In this document: piece after piece, positions 1 through 7,316 of the stretch
Numbering within the stretch: the stretch's first letter is position 1
How the letters are laid out: each line of letters starts with the position of its first letter
Origin: Phycisphaerales bacterium
GTDB taxonomy: Bacteria > Planctomycetota > Phycisphaerae > Phycisphaerales > UBA1924
Direction: 5' to 3'
Length of the DNA: 43,700 bases
Assembly: GCA_029260435.1 (NCBI GenBank)
Contig: JAJDDG010000106.1
Coordinates: 1-43,700, forward strand
The notes under the pieces: generated by a model
The model's database searches: none
Seen by the model: only the letters and a program-made list of their open reading frames with translations
What the model was told of the DNA's origin: nothing
Made by a program: the position numbers and the translations under genes

Positions 1-1252
1 GCTCCACCTTCGCGATCGGCTCGCGCAGCTCCTCCCAGATGCTCGGATCGGGCAGGTCCGCCGGGTTCGTGATCTGCATCACCTCCCCCCGCGTCGTCAG
101 CAATTCGTACGTCACCGTCGGCGCCGTCTGCACCACATCAATCCCGCTCTCCCGATCGAGCCGCTCCTGGATGATGTCCATGTGCAGGAGCCCCAGGAAC
201 CCGCACCGGAACCCGAAGCCCAGCGCCTCGCTGTGCACCGCCTGGTACGAAAAACTCGCATCGTTCAGCGCCAGCTTTGCCATGCCCTCGCGTAAAGACT
301 CGAAGTCCGCCCCGCGCCCGCCCTCCGCAGTCGTGCTCGGGTAGAAGTCGCAGAACACCATCTGCTGCGGCTCCTGGTACCCAGGCAGCGCGGCCTCCGC
401 CGGGTTGTTGTCCACCGTGATCGTGTCGCCAACCCGCACATCTTTGAGCGACTTGATCGCCGCGATCAGATACCCCGTCTCCCCCGCGCCGATCGACTGC
501 ACCTTCGTCGGCTTGGGCGTGTGCTTGCCCAGTTCCGTGATGATGAACGTCCGACCCGTCCCCATCATCCGGATCTTGTCACCAACCTTCAGCGTCCCGT
601 CGAACACACGGATGTACACCACGATCCCCCGGTAATCGTCGTAGTGCGAATCAAAGATCAGCGCCCGCGCCTTGTCCGTCTCCGGCTCCCGCGGCGGCGG
701 CAGCTGCAAGCAGATCCGCGTCAGCAGTTCGCCGATCCCCTCGCCCGTCTTCGCAGAACAGTAAATGCAATCTTCCGCCGCAAACCCCAGCACCTGCTCG
801 ATCTCCATCGCCACATCGTCAGGCATCGCCGAAGGCAGATCGATCTTGTTCACCACGCAGATGATGTCCAGATCCTCGTTGATCGCGAGATACGCATTCG
901 CAACCGTCTGCGCCTCCACACCCTGCGTCGAATCAACAACCAGCACCGCACCCTCGCACGCCGTCAGCGCACGGCTCACCTCATACGTGAAGTCCACATG
1001 CCCCGGCGTATCGATGAAGTTGAGCATGTACTCCTGCCCCTTCACCGTATGCGTAACAGACACCGCGCTCGCCTTGATCGTGATCCCGCGCTCCCGCTCG
1101 AGATCCATCGAATCAAGAAGCTGCTCCCGCGCCTCCCGATCGCTCACCGCGTGCGTCTGCTGCATCAGCCGATCGCTGAGCGTGGACTTCCCGTGGTCGA
1201 TGTGCGCAATGATCGAGAAGTTACGGATGATGGGATCAGAAGTGGGGGGCAT
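1..1252 (-). CDS. lepA: Elongation factor 4 (LepA), 5' part only
   Basis: Translational GTPase that acts on the ribosome (back-translocation or initiation/biogenesis factor). Reading leftwards from the ATG at 1252, about 417 codons are visible without a stop; the family is about 600 residues, so the C-terminal part (most of domain IV and the LepA-specific CTD) lies outside the window. Seen: G1 AHIDHGKST at residues 16-24, a switch I region with ERERGITIKA, G3 DTPGHVDF and G4 NKIDLP, then EF-G-like domains II and III. LepA-typical segments such as GFRCGFLGLLHMD are present. No good Shine-Dalgarno site lies close to the ATG; a GAGAAGG lies about 14 nt upstream. Truncated by the window edge, not a pseudogene. 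Confidence 0.97.
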   Translation of the reverse strand, partial: MPPTSDPIIRNFSIIAHIDHGKSTLSDRLMQQTHAVSDREAREQLLDSMDLERERGITIKASAVSVTHTVKGQEYMLNFIDTPGHVDFTYEVSRALTACEGAVLVVDSTQGVEAQTVANAYLAINEDLDIICVVNKIDLPSAMPDDVAMEIEQVLGFAAEDCIYCSAKTGEGIGELLTRICLQLPPPREPETDKARALIFDSHYDDYRGIVVYIRVFDGTLKVGDKIRMMGTGRTFIITELGKHTPKPTKVQSIGAGETGYLIAAIKSLKDVRVGDTITVDNNPAEAALPGYQEPQQMVFCDFYPSTTAEGGRGADFESLREGMAKLALNDASFSYQAVHSEALGFGFRCGFLGLLHMDIIQERLDRESGIDVVQTAPTVTYELLTTRGEVMQITNPADLPDPSIWEELREPIAKVE

Positions 1253-1467
1253 GGCTGTGGTGCAGACCTTCTCGAGAATGGGGAGTGGTGGGTGGTGGGT
1301 GGGGGGGGAGCCCGGATCCATCCGGACAAGTCCCGAATCATACCGACTCAATCCCGCGTCATGCGCTGTCGGGTGCCGTGGTACAGCCGCAGGCTGAACA
1401 ACGAGCGGTTGTCTTCCGCCGTGTGCCACCGCTTGGCACGGAGGGCGAGCGGTGCGCTATTCGCCCC

Positions 1468-1604
1468 CGTGCCACTGATCCGCCGTGGCGGACCAGTGCT
1501 CCCCGTCCTACACCACCTCGGGTGGCATGCCCACGCGCAGCGCGGGCATGTCTTCTCTTCACCCTGAACGTGCCACCGATCCGCCGCGGCGGACCAGTGC
1601 TCCC
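1468..1604. repeat. Pair of 36-bp direct repeats, REP-like hairpins
   Basis: Copies at 1468-1503 and 1569-1604 differ at only two positions. Each has a near-palindromic core in which CACTGATCCGCC (CACCGATCCGCC in copy 2) can pair with GGCGGACCAGTG across a tiny loop. In copy 2 the core TCCGCCGCGGCGGA is a perfect palindrome. This architecture resembles bacterial REP elements. No transposase is adjacent. Confidence 0.75.
1520..1562 (-). repeat. Dispersed hairpin repeat, copy 1
   Basis: Contains GGGTGGCATGCCCACGCGC (1520-1538) followed by a CGCGGGCATGTCTTCTCTTC tail. A second copy in the opposite orientation occurs near 16818-16860, sharing the 19-nt core exactly and the GAGAAGACATGC tail. CATGCCC and GGGCATG can pair to form a stem. 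Oriented so that GAGAAGACATGC reads 5' to 3', this copy is on the minus strand. Confidence 0.7.
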
Positions 1605-1660
1605 AATCTCACTTCCTTACAAAAAAGTGATGCGCAGCATCACCAAACACAAACCTCTTC

Positions 1661-1716
1661 CTGATGCCTGATGCCTGATGCCTGATGCCTGATGCCTGAT
1701 GCCTGATGCCTGATGC
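1661..1716. repeat. (CTGATGC)8 heptamer tandem repeat
   Basis: Eight perfect head-to-tail copies of a 7-bp unit, with two more bases (CT) continuing into the adjacent gene. The array abuts the TAG stop codon (1717-1719) of the minus-strand transglutaminase-like gene. Seven is not a multiple of three, so copy-number change would alter any readthrough frame. Perfect copies suggest recent slippage. Confidence 0.95.
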
Positions 1717-2970
1717 CTATTCCTCCCCCATCCCCGCCGGCGCCTCCACCTCCCACTCAGGATCGTCTCCGCGCTTCGATGTCTCCATCGACAACAGCCG
1801 CAGTTCAGGGATCACCAGAGGCTCCGCTGGTTCAGTCACCCACCCCCACATCGCCGCAGGCCCGGGAGTCCGCACCGCCGTCGGCGGGATCCAGTGATTG
1901 GCGAACGGCACCATGAAGTCCAACTCCTCCGAGTGCCCGAAGTGCTGCCACCGCTGCTCAAGCCTCGGTGCCCGGCTCGAATACTCCCGCTGATGAATGA
2001 TGTCCACCGGGATCCACTCACCCCGGTCCCACCGCTTGTCGTATAGGTAAAACTCCACCCACGCGTGGATCACCGCGTTCGCCCCGCCCCGAATAGTCTC
2101 GTTGTGATCCTCAGCGATCACCACCCGAGACGGCAGCCCCGCCGCCCGATACACCGAGCACAGCAGATTCACCATGTCCAGAGGCGAGCCCTGCCCGTGC
2201 TCCGCAACCACGCCCAATTCGTTCAGCCAGAACCCCTGCACACCCCAGATATCCCGCTGCACACTCCGCCGCCAATACTCCGGCTCATTCCCGATCACCG
2301 AGCCCGACACACGCACATACTCCAGCACCTTCCCCGCCAGATACTTCGCGAGTGTGTACGGCTTCGCCTTCCTCGACTTCCCATCCGTCCATTTCTTGAC
2401 AAGCGTTTGCACCGCAGGATGATCCGGCTCAACGAACAACTGCGGCTCCAGACAACCCGCGATCACAGGAGCCCAATCTTCTTCGGGCCACCCGATCTGC
2501 ACCGCTCGCTTCTCATCGATCCGTGTCTCGTAGCTTGTCACAAACGTCCGTGTCTCAAGCGTGACCAGCGTGGTGTTCACATCCTCGATCGCCCACACCG
2601 CGATGCTCGAACCACCCTGATACCCCTCCACAATCTCGGGTGAGTCGTCCTTCGTCACGTTGTTCACACGCACCCGCCCCGCAAACCGACCGACGTGCGC
2701 ATCGTGCGACGCAGAAGAACCGACCACCGGGAACACCAACCGCGCCTCGCCTAGCACAATCCGCCCGGTCTCCGGGATATGTCGAATCGTCCGCTGCTGC
2801 TCGCGGTACGCGTGCAGCCGCATCTCGTACGTCAGTGTCCAGTCCCGATGATTCGTCGTGTGCCGCGTGAGAACAGGCCCCGGATCCTGCGCCCCGCGCT
2901 GCGCACCGCCCATGAATACCAACCCGACAACAAGCGCCGCCCAGGACAATCCACGAGTGATCCGTTGCAT
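1717..2970 (-). CDS. Secreted transglutaminase-like protein, catalytic Cys substituted
   Basis: 417 residues with a Sec-type signal peptide (residues 1 to about 25, basic start then a hydrophobic stretch ending near GGAQRGAQ). The C-terminal half carries a transglutaminase-like core. The helix with GLPSRVV is followed by IHAWVEFYL with His302 and WIPVDI with Asp323, the usual His and Asp of the Cys-His-Asp triad. Aligning on the RAAGLPSR segment places Pro263 (codon 2182-2184) where the family has Cys, within GQGSPLD. A Cys at 271 is two helical turns further on and does not align. It may therefore be a non-catalytic member. The gene ends directly on an 8-copy heptamer array. No operon partner is obvious; the next gene upstream starts 47 bp away. 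Confidence 0.8.
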   Translation of the reverse strand: MQRITRGLSWAALVVGLVFMGGAQRGAQDPGPVLTRHTTNHRDWTLTYEMRLHAYREQQRTIRHIPETGRIVLGEARLVFPVVGSSASHDAHVGRFAGRVRVNNVTKDDSPEIVEGYQGGSSIAVWAIEDVNTTLVTLETRTFVTSYETRIDEKRAVQIGWPEEDWAPVIAGCLEPQLFVEPDHPAVQTLVKKWTDGKSRKAKPYTLAKYLAGKVLEYVRVSGSVIGNEPEYWRRSVQRDIWGVQGFWLNELGVVAEHGQGSPLDMVNLLCSVYRAAGLPSRVVIAEDHNETIRGGANAVIHAWVEFYLYDKRWDRGEWIPVDIIHQREYSSRAPRLEQRWQHFGHSEELDFMVPFANHWIPPTAVRTPGPAAMWGWVTEPAEPLVIPELRLLSMETSKRGDDPEWEVEAPAGMGEE

Positions 2971-3017
2971 GGTTGCTCCATCCCCCTCCAGTTCTCCACT
3001 ACATACGCCCCAGCTCC

Positions 3018-3410
3018 TCAGCAGTTCCGCATGAAATTCGCCACATGCGCAAAGCGACCATCCAAAAACGCCCGCAACTCACCCTCTACCCCCCGCTCGT
3101 CCAGGGCATACGCCATACACCCGAGCCAATCCTCCACCGCCCGCTGATCAACCGCAAACGGCGCATGCCTCCCCCGCAGCCGAGGGTGTCCATACTTCTC
3201 TTCGTACAGCGCCGCCCCGCCAAGCCAACCACTCAAAAACTCGAACAGCTTCTCCCGGCTCGTCGAATCATCCGCCGGATGCATCGACCGAATATGCGGC
3301 GCCGCCTCGTTCATCCGATCGTAAAACGTCTCAACAAGCGCACGCAACGCCTCCTCTCCGCCCAGCGCGTCATAAGGCGTCCGTTCTGCATCAAACCCGA
3401 CAGACAACAT
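3018..3410 (-). CDS. Group II truncated haemoglobin
   Basis: 130 residues, normal for a truncated (2/2) globin. Binds haem and likely O2 or NO in the cytoplasm. Seen: N-terminal YDALGGEEALRALVETFYDRM, the haem-pocket segment ALYEEKYGHPRLRGRHAPF with proximal His82, and Trp95 in DWLG, which matches the conserved G8 Trp of group II globins. The ATG at 3410 lies 3 bp after the stop of the upstream sulfotransferase gene (TGA at 3416-3414), so translation is probably coupled. Family assignment is firm; whether the role is NO detoxification, O2 delivery or redox sensing cannot be told from sequence. Confidence 0.93.
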   Translation of the reverse strand: MLSVGFDAERTPYDALGGEEALRALVETFYDRMNEAAPHIRSMHPADDSTSREKLFEFLSGWLGGAALYEEKYGHPRLRGRHAPFAVDQRAVEDWLGCMAYALDERGVEGELRAFLDGRFAHVANFMRNC

Positions 3411-3413
3411 CTC

Positions 3414-4967
3414 TCAATCCTCTCCATACCCAAACGCATCAATGTAAGGCTGCAATACCGGGAAGATCGGCGCAAGCCGGTTCTCAACCCGTTTCCACCG
3501 CCCCATCGCGCCACGGTTCACCGGCTTCGTCACCGCAAGGTAGCTCGGCGTCACGACACCCGAGGAGCGTTGTTTCTCATGGAATCGCAGCACCTCATCC
3601 GTCCAATCTAACCCAAGGAAATCGAGCATCCCTCGCGCCGCCCCCTCGAAGTCCTCCACCGTGTCCTCGTACCGGATCTCCTTGCACGCCACAGTCACAT
3701 GCTCCCGCACCGCGAGCCACAGCCCCATCACCGCGTTGTACATCCGCGCCGTCTCATGCAGATCCTGGAAAAAACTCATCGCGGTATTGATCGCGAACCG
3801 CTGCACAAACGCGCTCAAACAAACATCCCGAGGATCTCGCAACGCGACCAACACCCTCGCCTCAGGGAACAGTCTATTCACCATCCCAAGCCGAACAATC
3901 CGCAATGGCAGCTTGTCCAGCAGCAGCTTCTCTTTCCACACCTCCCCGTTCTCCGTTGTTACCGCTTTCCAGTACACCTGCCGCAGATGCAGCACCTGCT
4001 CGCGAGTCAACTTGTCCAGCACCACCGCTTCGCTGTTCGCCCCATCCCCCATCATCTGCGCCATCTCCCGTGTACACACATCGAAATACGGCCGTTCTTC
4101 CGTAGTAAACACCCCGTCGTGTGCATCTAGAATCCGTTCCGTCATCGTCGTGCCCGACCGCGGGAACCCAACAAGCAACGCGGGCGCAGGCAGCCCGTCG
4201 TCGTACGTCTCCTCGCCCCACCGCGCAAGCCGCTCCGGTGTCAGATCATCCCGGATCGCGTTGACCTTCCGGATGTACTCATCCCGTTGTTTCTGAGGAA
4301 CGGGCTCCACTTCGCCCATTGCTTTGTTGCTCCGCGCATACGCATCGAACCCCGACTCGTGCTCCCCCAGTTTGCCGAGCACAACCCCCAGCATAAATTC
4401 CGCACTCACCCGCGATCGCACATCAATCGATCCGCTTAACACATCTTCCAACTCCGCGCGGTGCGCCGCGTGATCTCCCGATCCCTCCCGATCCTCAAAC
4501 TGCACCCTCAGGATACGCGCGTCCGGGATCTTCGGATCGATCGCAAGCACCCGCTCCACCGCGTCCTTCGCCCGATCAAGATCGTGGACCAGTTCACTCA
4601 CCACCGCGAGCATGACCAACGCAGCGATATTATTCGGCTGCAATCCAACCGCCTCCGAGTACTGCTCCATCGCGCCCGTGTAGTCGCCGTACATCTCAAG
4701 GCACACCCCAAGGTTCTGGTGCAGCTCACTCCGCCCGGGCGCGTGCGACACCGCCAGTTTCATCAGCCGCACCGCCTCCGCCTGGAACCGCTTGTTCTGC
4801 CGACCGCCCGCACGCGAGATCGCCATCGCCTCACCCGCCAGACAATCCGCGTTATTCGCCCGAACAGCATTCAGCCGGTGAAACACCTCCGCCGATTGCT
4901 TGAACTGCCCGCTTTGAAGAAGCGCAAGTGCTTGTCCATACTGGGGATCCGCCTGAAACATGTTCAT
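3414..4967 (-). CDS. TPR-repeat sulfotransferase
   Basis: 517 residues. Roughly the first 240 are TPR-like helical repeats (for example AVSHAPGRSELHQNLGVCLEMYGDYTGAMEQYSEAV). The C-terminal half is a sulfotransferase domain that would move sulfate from PAPS to an acceptor. Seen: the 5'-phosphosulfate loop GFPRSGTTMTE near residues 267-277 and the 3'-phosphate motif LVALRDPRDVCLSAF. TPR plus Sulfotransfer_3-type architecture is common in planctomycetes; the substrate is unknown. The start at 4967 has GAGGAG 8 nt upstream on the minus strand. A Met two codons in is an alternative. Followed after 3 bp by the truncated haemoglobin gene. Confidence 0.9.
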   Translation of the reverse strand: MNMFQADPQYGQALALLQSGQFKQSAEVFHRLNAVRANNADCLAGEAMAISRAGGRQNKRFQAEAVRLMKLAVSHAPGRSELHQNLGVCLEMYGDYTGAMEQYSEAVGLQPNNIAALVMLAVVSELVHDLDRAKDAVERVLAIDPKIPDARILRVQFEDREGSGDHAAHRAELEDVLSGSIDVRSRVSAEFMLGVVLGKLGEHESGFDAYARSNKAMGEVEPVPQKQRDEYIRKVNAIRDDLTPERLARWGEETYDDGLPAPALLVGFPRSGTTMTERILDAHDGVFTTEERPYFDVCTREMAQMMGDGANSEAVVLDKLTREQVLHLRQVYWKAVTTENGEVWKEKLLLDKLPLRIVRLGMVNRLFPEARVLVALRDPRDVCLSAFVQRFAINTAMSFFQDLHETARMYNAVMGLWLAVREHVTVACKEIRYEDTVEDFEGAARGMLDFLGLDWTDEVLRFHEKQRSSGVVTPSYLAVTKPVNRGAMGRWKRVENRLAPIFPVLQPYIDAFGYGED

Positions 4968-5017
4968 CCAACCAGCTCCTCTTCCCGCTCACACCCGCCA
5001 AGCGAACCCCAAAAAAC

Positions 5018-5066
5018 ACCGAACAAGCACCTTGTATATGCGCACATGTTCGGTATTCTTTAGCCC
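5018..5066 (+). promoter_or_regulatory. Candidate comM promoter with 8-bp inverted repeat
   Basis: In the 99-bp divergent gap, TTGTAT (5032-5037) and TATTCT (5054-5059) are 16 bp apart and resemble -35 and -10 elements. The -10 ends only 7 bp before the comM ATG (5067), so a transcript from it would have almost no leader. An inverted repeat ACCGAACA (5018-5025) / TGTTCGGT (5047-5054) frames the core promoter; its right arm touches the -10. It could be an operator. Inferred from sequence only. Confidence 0.45.
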
Positions 5067-6608
5067 ATGCTCGCACGCATCCGAAGCGCCATCCTCCAAG
5101 GTATCGACGCCCTCACCTGCGAGATCGAGGTCGATCTCAACCCGACCGGGCTCGATCAGCAAACCATAGTCGGCCTCCCGGACGCCGCCGTCAAAGAAGC
5201 CCTCGACCGCGTCCGTGCCGCCGTTACAAATGTTGGCTACGACTTCCCCGCCGGCAAACTCCTCGTCAACCTCGCTCCTGCTGATCTCCGCAAAGAAGGA
5301 CCAGTCTACGACCTCCCCATCGCGCTCGGGCTCCTCATCGCAAACAGTGTCATCAAGCCGAACCACCCCGACCCGGCAGTGCCGGACTTTCGCTCCATGC
5401 TCTTTGCCGGAGAATTGGCGCTGGACGGCAGAGTTCGCCCCATCAAAGGCGCCATCGCGATCGCAACACTCGCCCGCGACCTCGGCTGCCGAGCGGTCAT
5501 GGTCCCCGAGGACAACGCCGCCGAAGCCGCCGTCGTCGAAGAGATCGATGTATTCCCCGTCTCCACCCTCGCCCAGGCGGTCGGCCTGCTCACCGGGCAC
5601 CTCGAAGCCGAGCCCCACCCGCGCATCGATGTCGCCGCGCTCATCGAAGGCACACACGCCGAGATCGACTTCGCCGAGGTCAAGGGACAGGAAGCCGCCA
5701 AGCGGGCCCTCCTCATCGCAGCCGCCGGCTCGCACAACATCCTCATGCTGGGCCCCCCCGGCACCGGCAAATCCATGATGGCCAAAGCCCTCCCCGGCAT
5801 CCTGCCAAACATGACCGCAAACGAAGCGCTCGAAGTCACACGCGTCTATTCAGCAGCAGGAAAATCCCCCCGCGCCAACGGCTCGCCCGCCGGGCTCGTC
5901 ACAAAGCGCGCCGTCCGCTCGCCCCACCACACCGCCTCCGCCTCCGCCGTCATCGGCGGCGGCGTCATCCCCAAGCCCGGCGAGATCACACTCGCCCACC
6001 ACGGCGTCCTCTTTTTGGACGAACTCCCCGAGTTCCCCCGCGCGGTCTTGGACACCCTCCGCCAACCGCTCGAAGACGGGTGCGTCACCATCGCCCGCGC
6101 CCACTCCGCCGTCCGCTTCCCCGCGTCGTTTATGCTCGTCGCCGCAATGAACCCAACACCCAAGGGCTCCATGCCCGGCACCGCCGCCGAGATGCGCGAG
6201 ATGCAGAAATATTTGTCCCGCCTCTCCGGCCCGCTCGTGGACCGAATCGATATCCATGTCGAGGTCCCCGCCGTCCCGTGGAAGGATCTCTCCACCTCCC
6301 CCCGCGGCACATCCACCGCCGAGCTGCGCGACCACGTCGCCGTCTCCCGATCCATCCAGATCGCACGCCAGGGCGAAAAGCCCAACGCGCACCTGTCCAA
6401 CACCGAGCTGGACACCATCGCTCCGCTCGACCCGGGTGCCATGGAACTGCTCCGCCAGGCGATGACCGAGCTCAAACTCTCGGCCCGCGCCTACGACAAA
6501 ATCCGGCGCGTCTCCCGCACCATCGCTGATCTGCAGGGCGAAACCACCCTCACCGCGGCCCATATCGCCGAGGCGATCCAGTACCGCCTCCTCGACCGTT
6601 CCGTCTGA
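5067..6608 (+). CDS. comM: YifB/ComM family Mg-chelatase-like AAA+ ATPase
   Basis: 513 residues, the usual family length. The N-terminal ChlI-like domain starts LARIRSAILQGIDA and contains VGLPDAAVKEALDRVR. The AAA+ core follows, with Walker A GPPGTGKSM near residues 229-237 and Walker B LFLDELPEF. A C-terminal Mg_chelatase_C domain follows, with LSARAYDKIRRVSRTIADL. In Vibrio, ComM is a helicase that promotes branch migration during transformation; a similar DNA-processing role is assumed here by homology. Divergent from the sulfotransferase gene, and possibly expressed from a nearly leaderless transcript. Confidence 0.93.
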   Translation: MLARIRSAILQGIDALTCEIEVDLNPTGLDQQTIVGLPDAAVKEALDRVRAAVTNVGYDFPAGKLLVNLAPADLRKEGPVYDLPIALGLLIANSVIKPNHPDPAVPDFRSMLFAGELALDGRVRPIKGAIAIATLARDLGCRAVMVPEDNAAEAAVVEEIDVFPVSTLAQAVGLLTGHLEAEPHPRIDVAALIEGTHAEIDFAEVKGQEAAKRALLIAAAGSHNILMLGPPGTGKSMMAKALPGILPNMTANEALEVTRVYSAAGKSPRANGSPAGLVTKRAVRSPHHTASASAVIGGGVIPKPGEITLAHHGVLFLDELPEFPRAVLDTLRQPLEDGCVTIARAHSAVRFPASFMLVAAMNPTPKGSMPGTAAEMREMQKYLSRLSGPLVDRIDIHVEVPAVPWKDLSTSPRGTSTAELRDHVAVSRSIQIARQGEKPNAHLSNTELDTIAPLDPGAMELLRQAMTELKLSARAYDKIRRVSRTIADLQGETTLTAAHIAEAIQYRLLDRSV

Positions 6609-6679
6609 GCATCAAGCCAGAACGCCGATCGGGCCGACGTACCCCAAAGCGGGCTCATCCGCACCGGAGCGCAGAGGCG

Positions 6680-7015
6680 ATGGCGAAGAAAGTCACAAAG
6701 AAAAAAACCACGACCAAGAAGACTGTCACCAAAAAGAAGGTGACGAAAAAGAAGGTCACTAAGAAAACCGTGACCAAGAAGAAGGTCACGAAGAAGGCCG
6801 CCGCCAAAGCCGCCCCACCGGAAAAAGAATCGAAACCCGCCGCTGCCGAAGCCGGGTCGAAGGCAGAAGTCGCCGAGCAGTCCGAAGAGGAACAGAAGAA
6901 GCCGGAGCAGTACTGGAAGCAGTCTTCCGACTCCGAGGTCGCCGGATCGCCGAAGGGCCGCAAGAGCACGAAATCCAAGTCCGTCGGCAGCTTCAAAAAG
7001 CGTAAACGCCGCTAA
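6680..7015 (+). CDS. Lysine-rich histone H1-like protein
   Basis: 111 residues, extremely basic. Residues 1-40 are built of KVTKKK, TVTKKK and TTKK units followed by an Ala-Lys stretch. Residues 45-75 are Glu/Ala rich, and the tail ends PKGRKSTKSKSVGSFKKRKRR. Lys-rich low-complexity tails of this kind resemble bacterial histone H1-like (Hc1/AlgP-type) nucleoid proteins, so DNA compaction is the likely role; this is inference from composition, not from a folded domain. The conserved-looking centre EQYWKQSSDSEV may be a short functional motif. It lies 71 bp downstream of comM and directly beside the candidate origin region. Confidence 0.7.
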   Translation: MAKKVTKKKTTTKKTVTKKKVTKKKVTKKTVTKKKVTKKAAAKAAPPEKESKPAAAEAGSKAEVAEQSEEEQKKPEQYWKQSSDSEVAGSPKGRKSTKSKSVGSFKKRKRR

Positions 7016-7133
7016 CGCTTAGGACGCCCGGCTTCGCGCCCATCGGCGAGCTGTTCGGCGAATTTCACGACACAATCCGACCCGAACCGACCCGGTTTCG
7101 CGCCATCTCTCGCTCCCGGTGCGCACGGGGCTG

Positions 7134-7149
7134 CCCGTATCTATACGGG
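7134..7149. repeat. Inverted repeat CCCGTAT-ct-ATACGGG
   Basis: Perfect 7-bp arms around 2 bases, flanked at some distance by GCGCAC (7121-7126) and GTGCGC (7152-7157), which could extend the fold imperfectly. It sits on the G/C strand-bias switch point. Alternatives: a protein-binding site, or a terminator stem for the H1-like gene, though no T-run follows. Confidence 0.6.
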
Positions 7150-7151
7150 GT

Positions 7152-7235
7152 GTGCGCGGAGTGGATAGGCGGGTGCGCCGAGTGACCCCACTGGTGCGCC
7201 GATCGCTCACCCCGGCGCGCACGATTGTCCGCTAG
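7152..7235 (+). repeat. Four phased 21-bp iteron-like units
   Basis: Consecutive units start at 7152, 7173, 7194 and 7215 and begin GTGCGCGGA, GTGCGCCGA, GTGCGCCGA and GCGCGCACGA. The first 6-9 bp are conserved and the rest of each unit diverges. The 21-bp period equals two helical turns, so the conserved blocks face one side of the helix. In the fourth unit the motif also reads as GTGCGC on the other strand (7217-7222). This is the layout expected of initiator or regulator binding sites. Confidence 0.6.
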
Positions 7236-7316
7236 TCGGCGTGCGTGCCGGTCGGAACGGGCGCATGAAACCATGCGAATCGGGCTTGTAGATAGACCCC
7301 CCCCGTGCGCCCGCTA

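Larger units (their letters stand above)
1253..1716. other. Gene-free stretch packed with hairpin repeats
   Basis: 464 bp between lepA and the transglutaminase-like gene, which both point left. It holds an 8-G run near 1301, a GTGCCA/TGGCAC hairpin near 1420, a pair of 36-bp direct repeats (1468-1503, 1569-1604), one copy of a dispersed hairpin repeat (1520-1562) and a (CTGATGC)8 tandem repeat (1661-1716). Short open frames cross it on both strands but consist of repeat sequence and resemble no family I recognise. The lepA promoter is probably at the left end, but I cannot place it. Confidence 0.7.
7016..7316. other. Gene-free stretch; candidate replication origin
   Basis: 301 bp between the convergent 3' ends of the H1-like gene and pgsA. 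The strand composition switches here: by hand count 7081-7140 has 26 C and 17 G, while 7141-7200 has 26 G and 16 C, and the same bias persists far on either side. The stretch contains an inverted repeat (7134-7149), four 21-bp units starting GTGCGC or GCGCGC (7152-7235), further GTGCGC copies at 7119-7124 and 7305-7310, and a weak DnaA-box-like AGTGGATAG (7160-7168). No coding frame here looks real. Origin function is inferred. Confidence 0.5.

Noticed and set aside
1359-1562. Short open frames across the repeat-rich gap
   Set aside because: They are made of hairpin repeat sequence, lack a ribosome-binding site and match no family.
1661-1716. CRISPR array
   Set aside because: Units are 7 bp with no spacers; no cas genes are present.
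5018-5054. LexA/SOS box at the comM promoter
   Set aside because: Half-sites CGAAC and GTTCG are too far apart (23 bp) for the Gram-positive SOS box; it is a longer inverted repeat.
7016-7316. Replication terminus instead of origin
   Set aside because: Going 5' to 3' the strand changes from C-rich to G-rich; a terminus would show the opposite order. An inversion boundary remains possible and is listed as a refutation.
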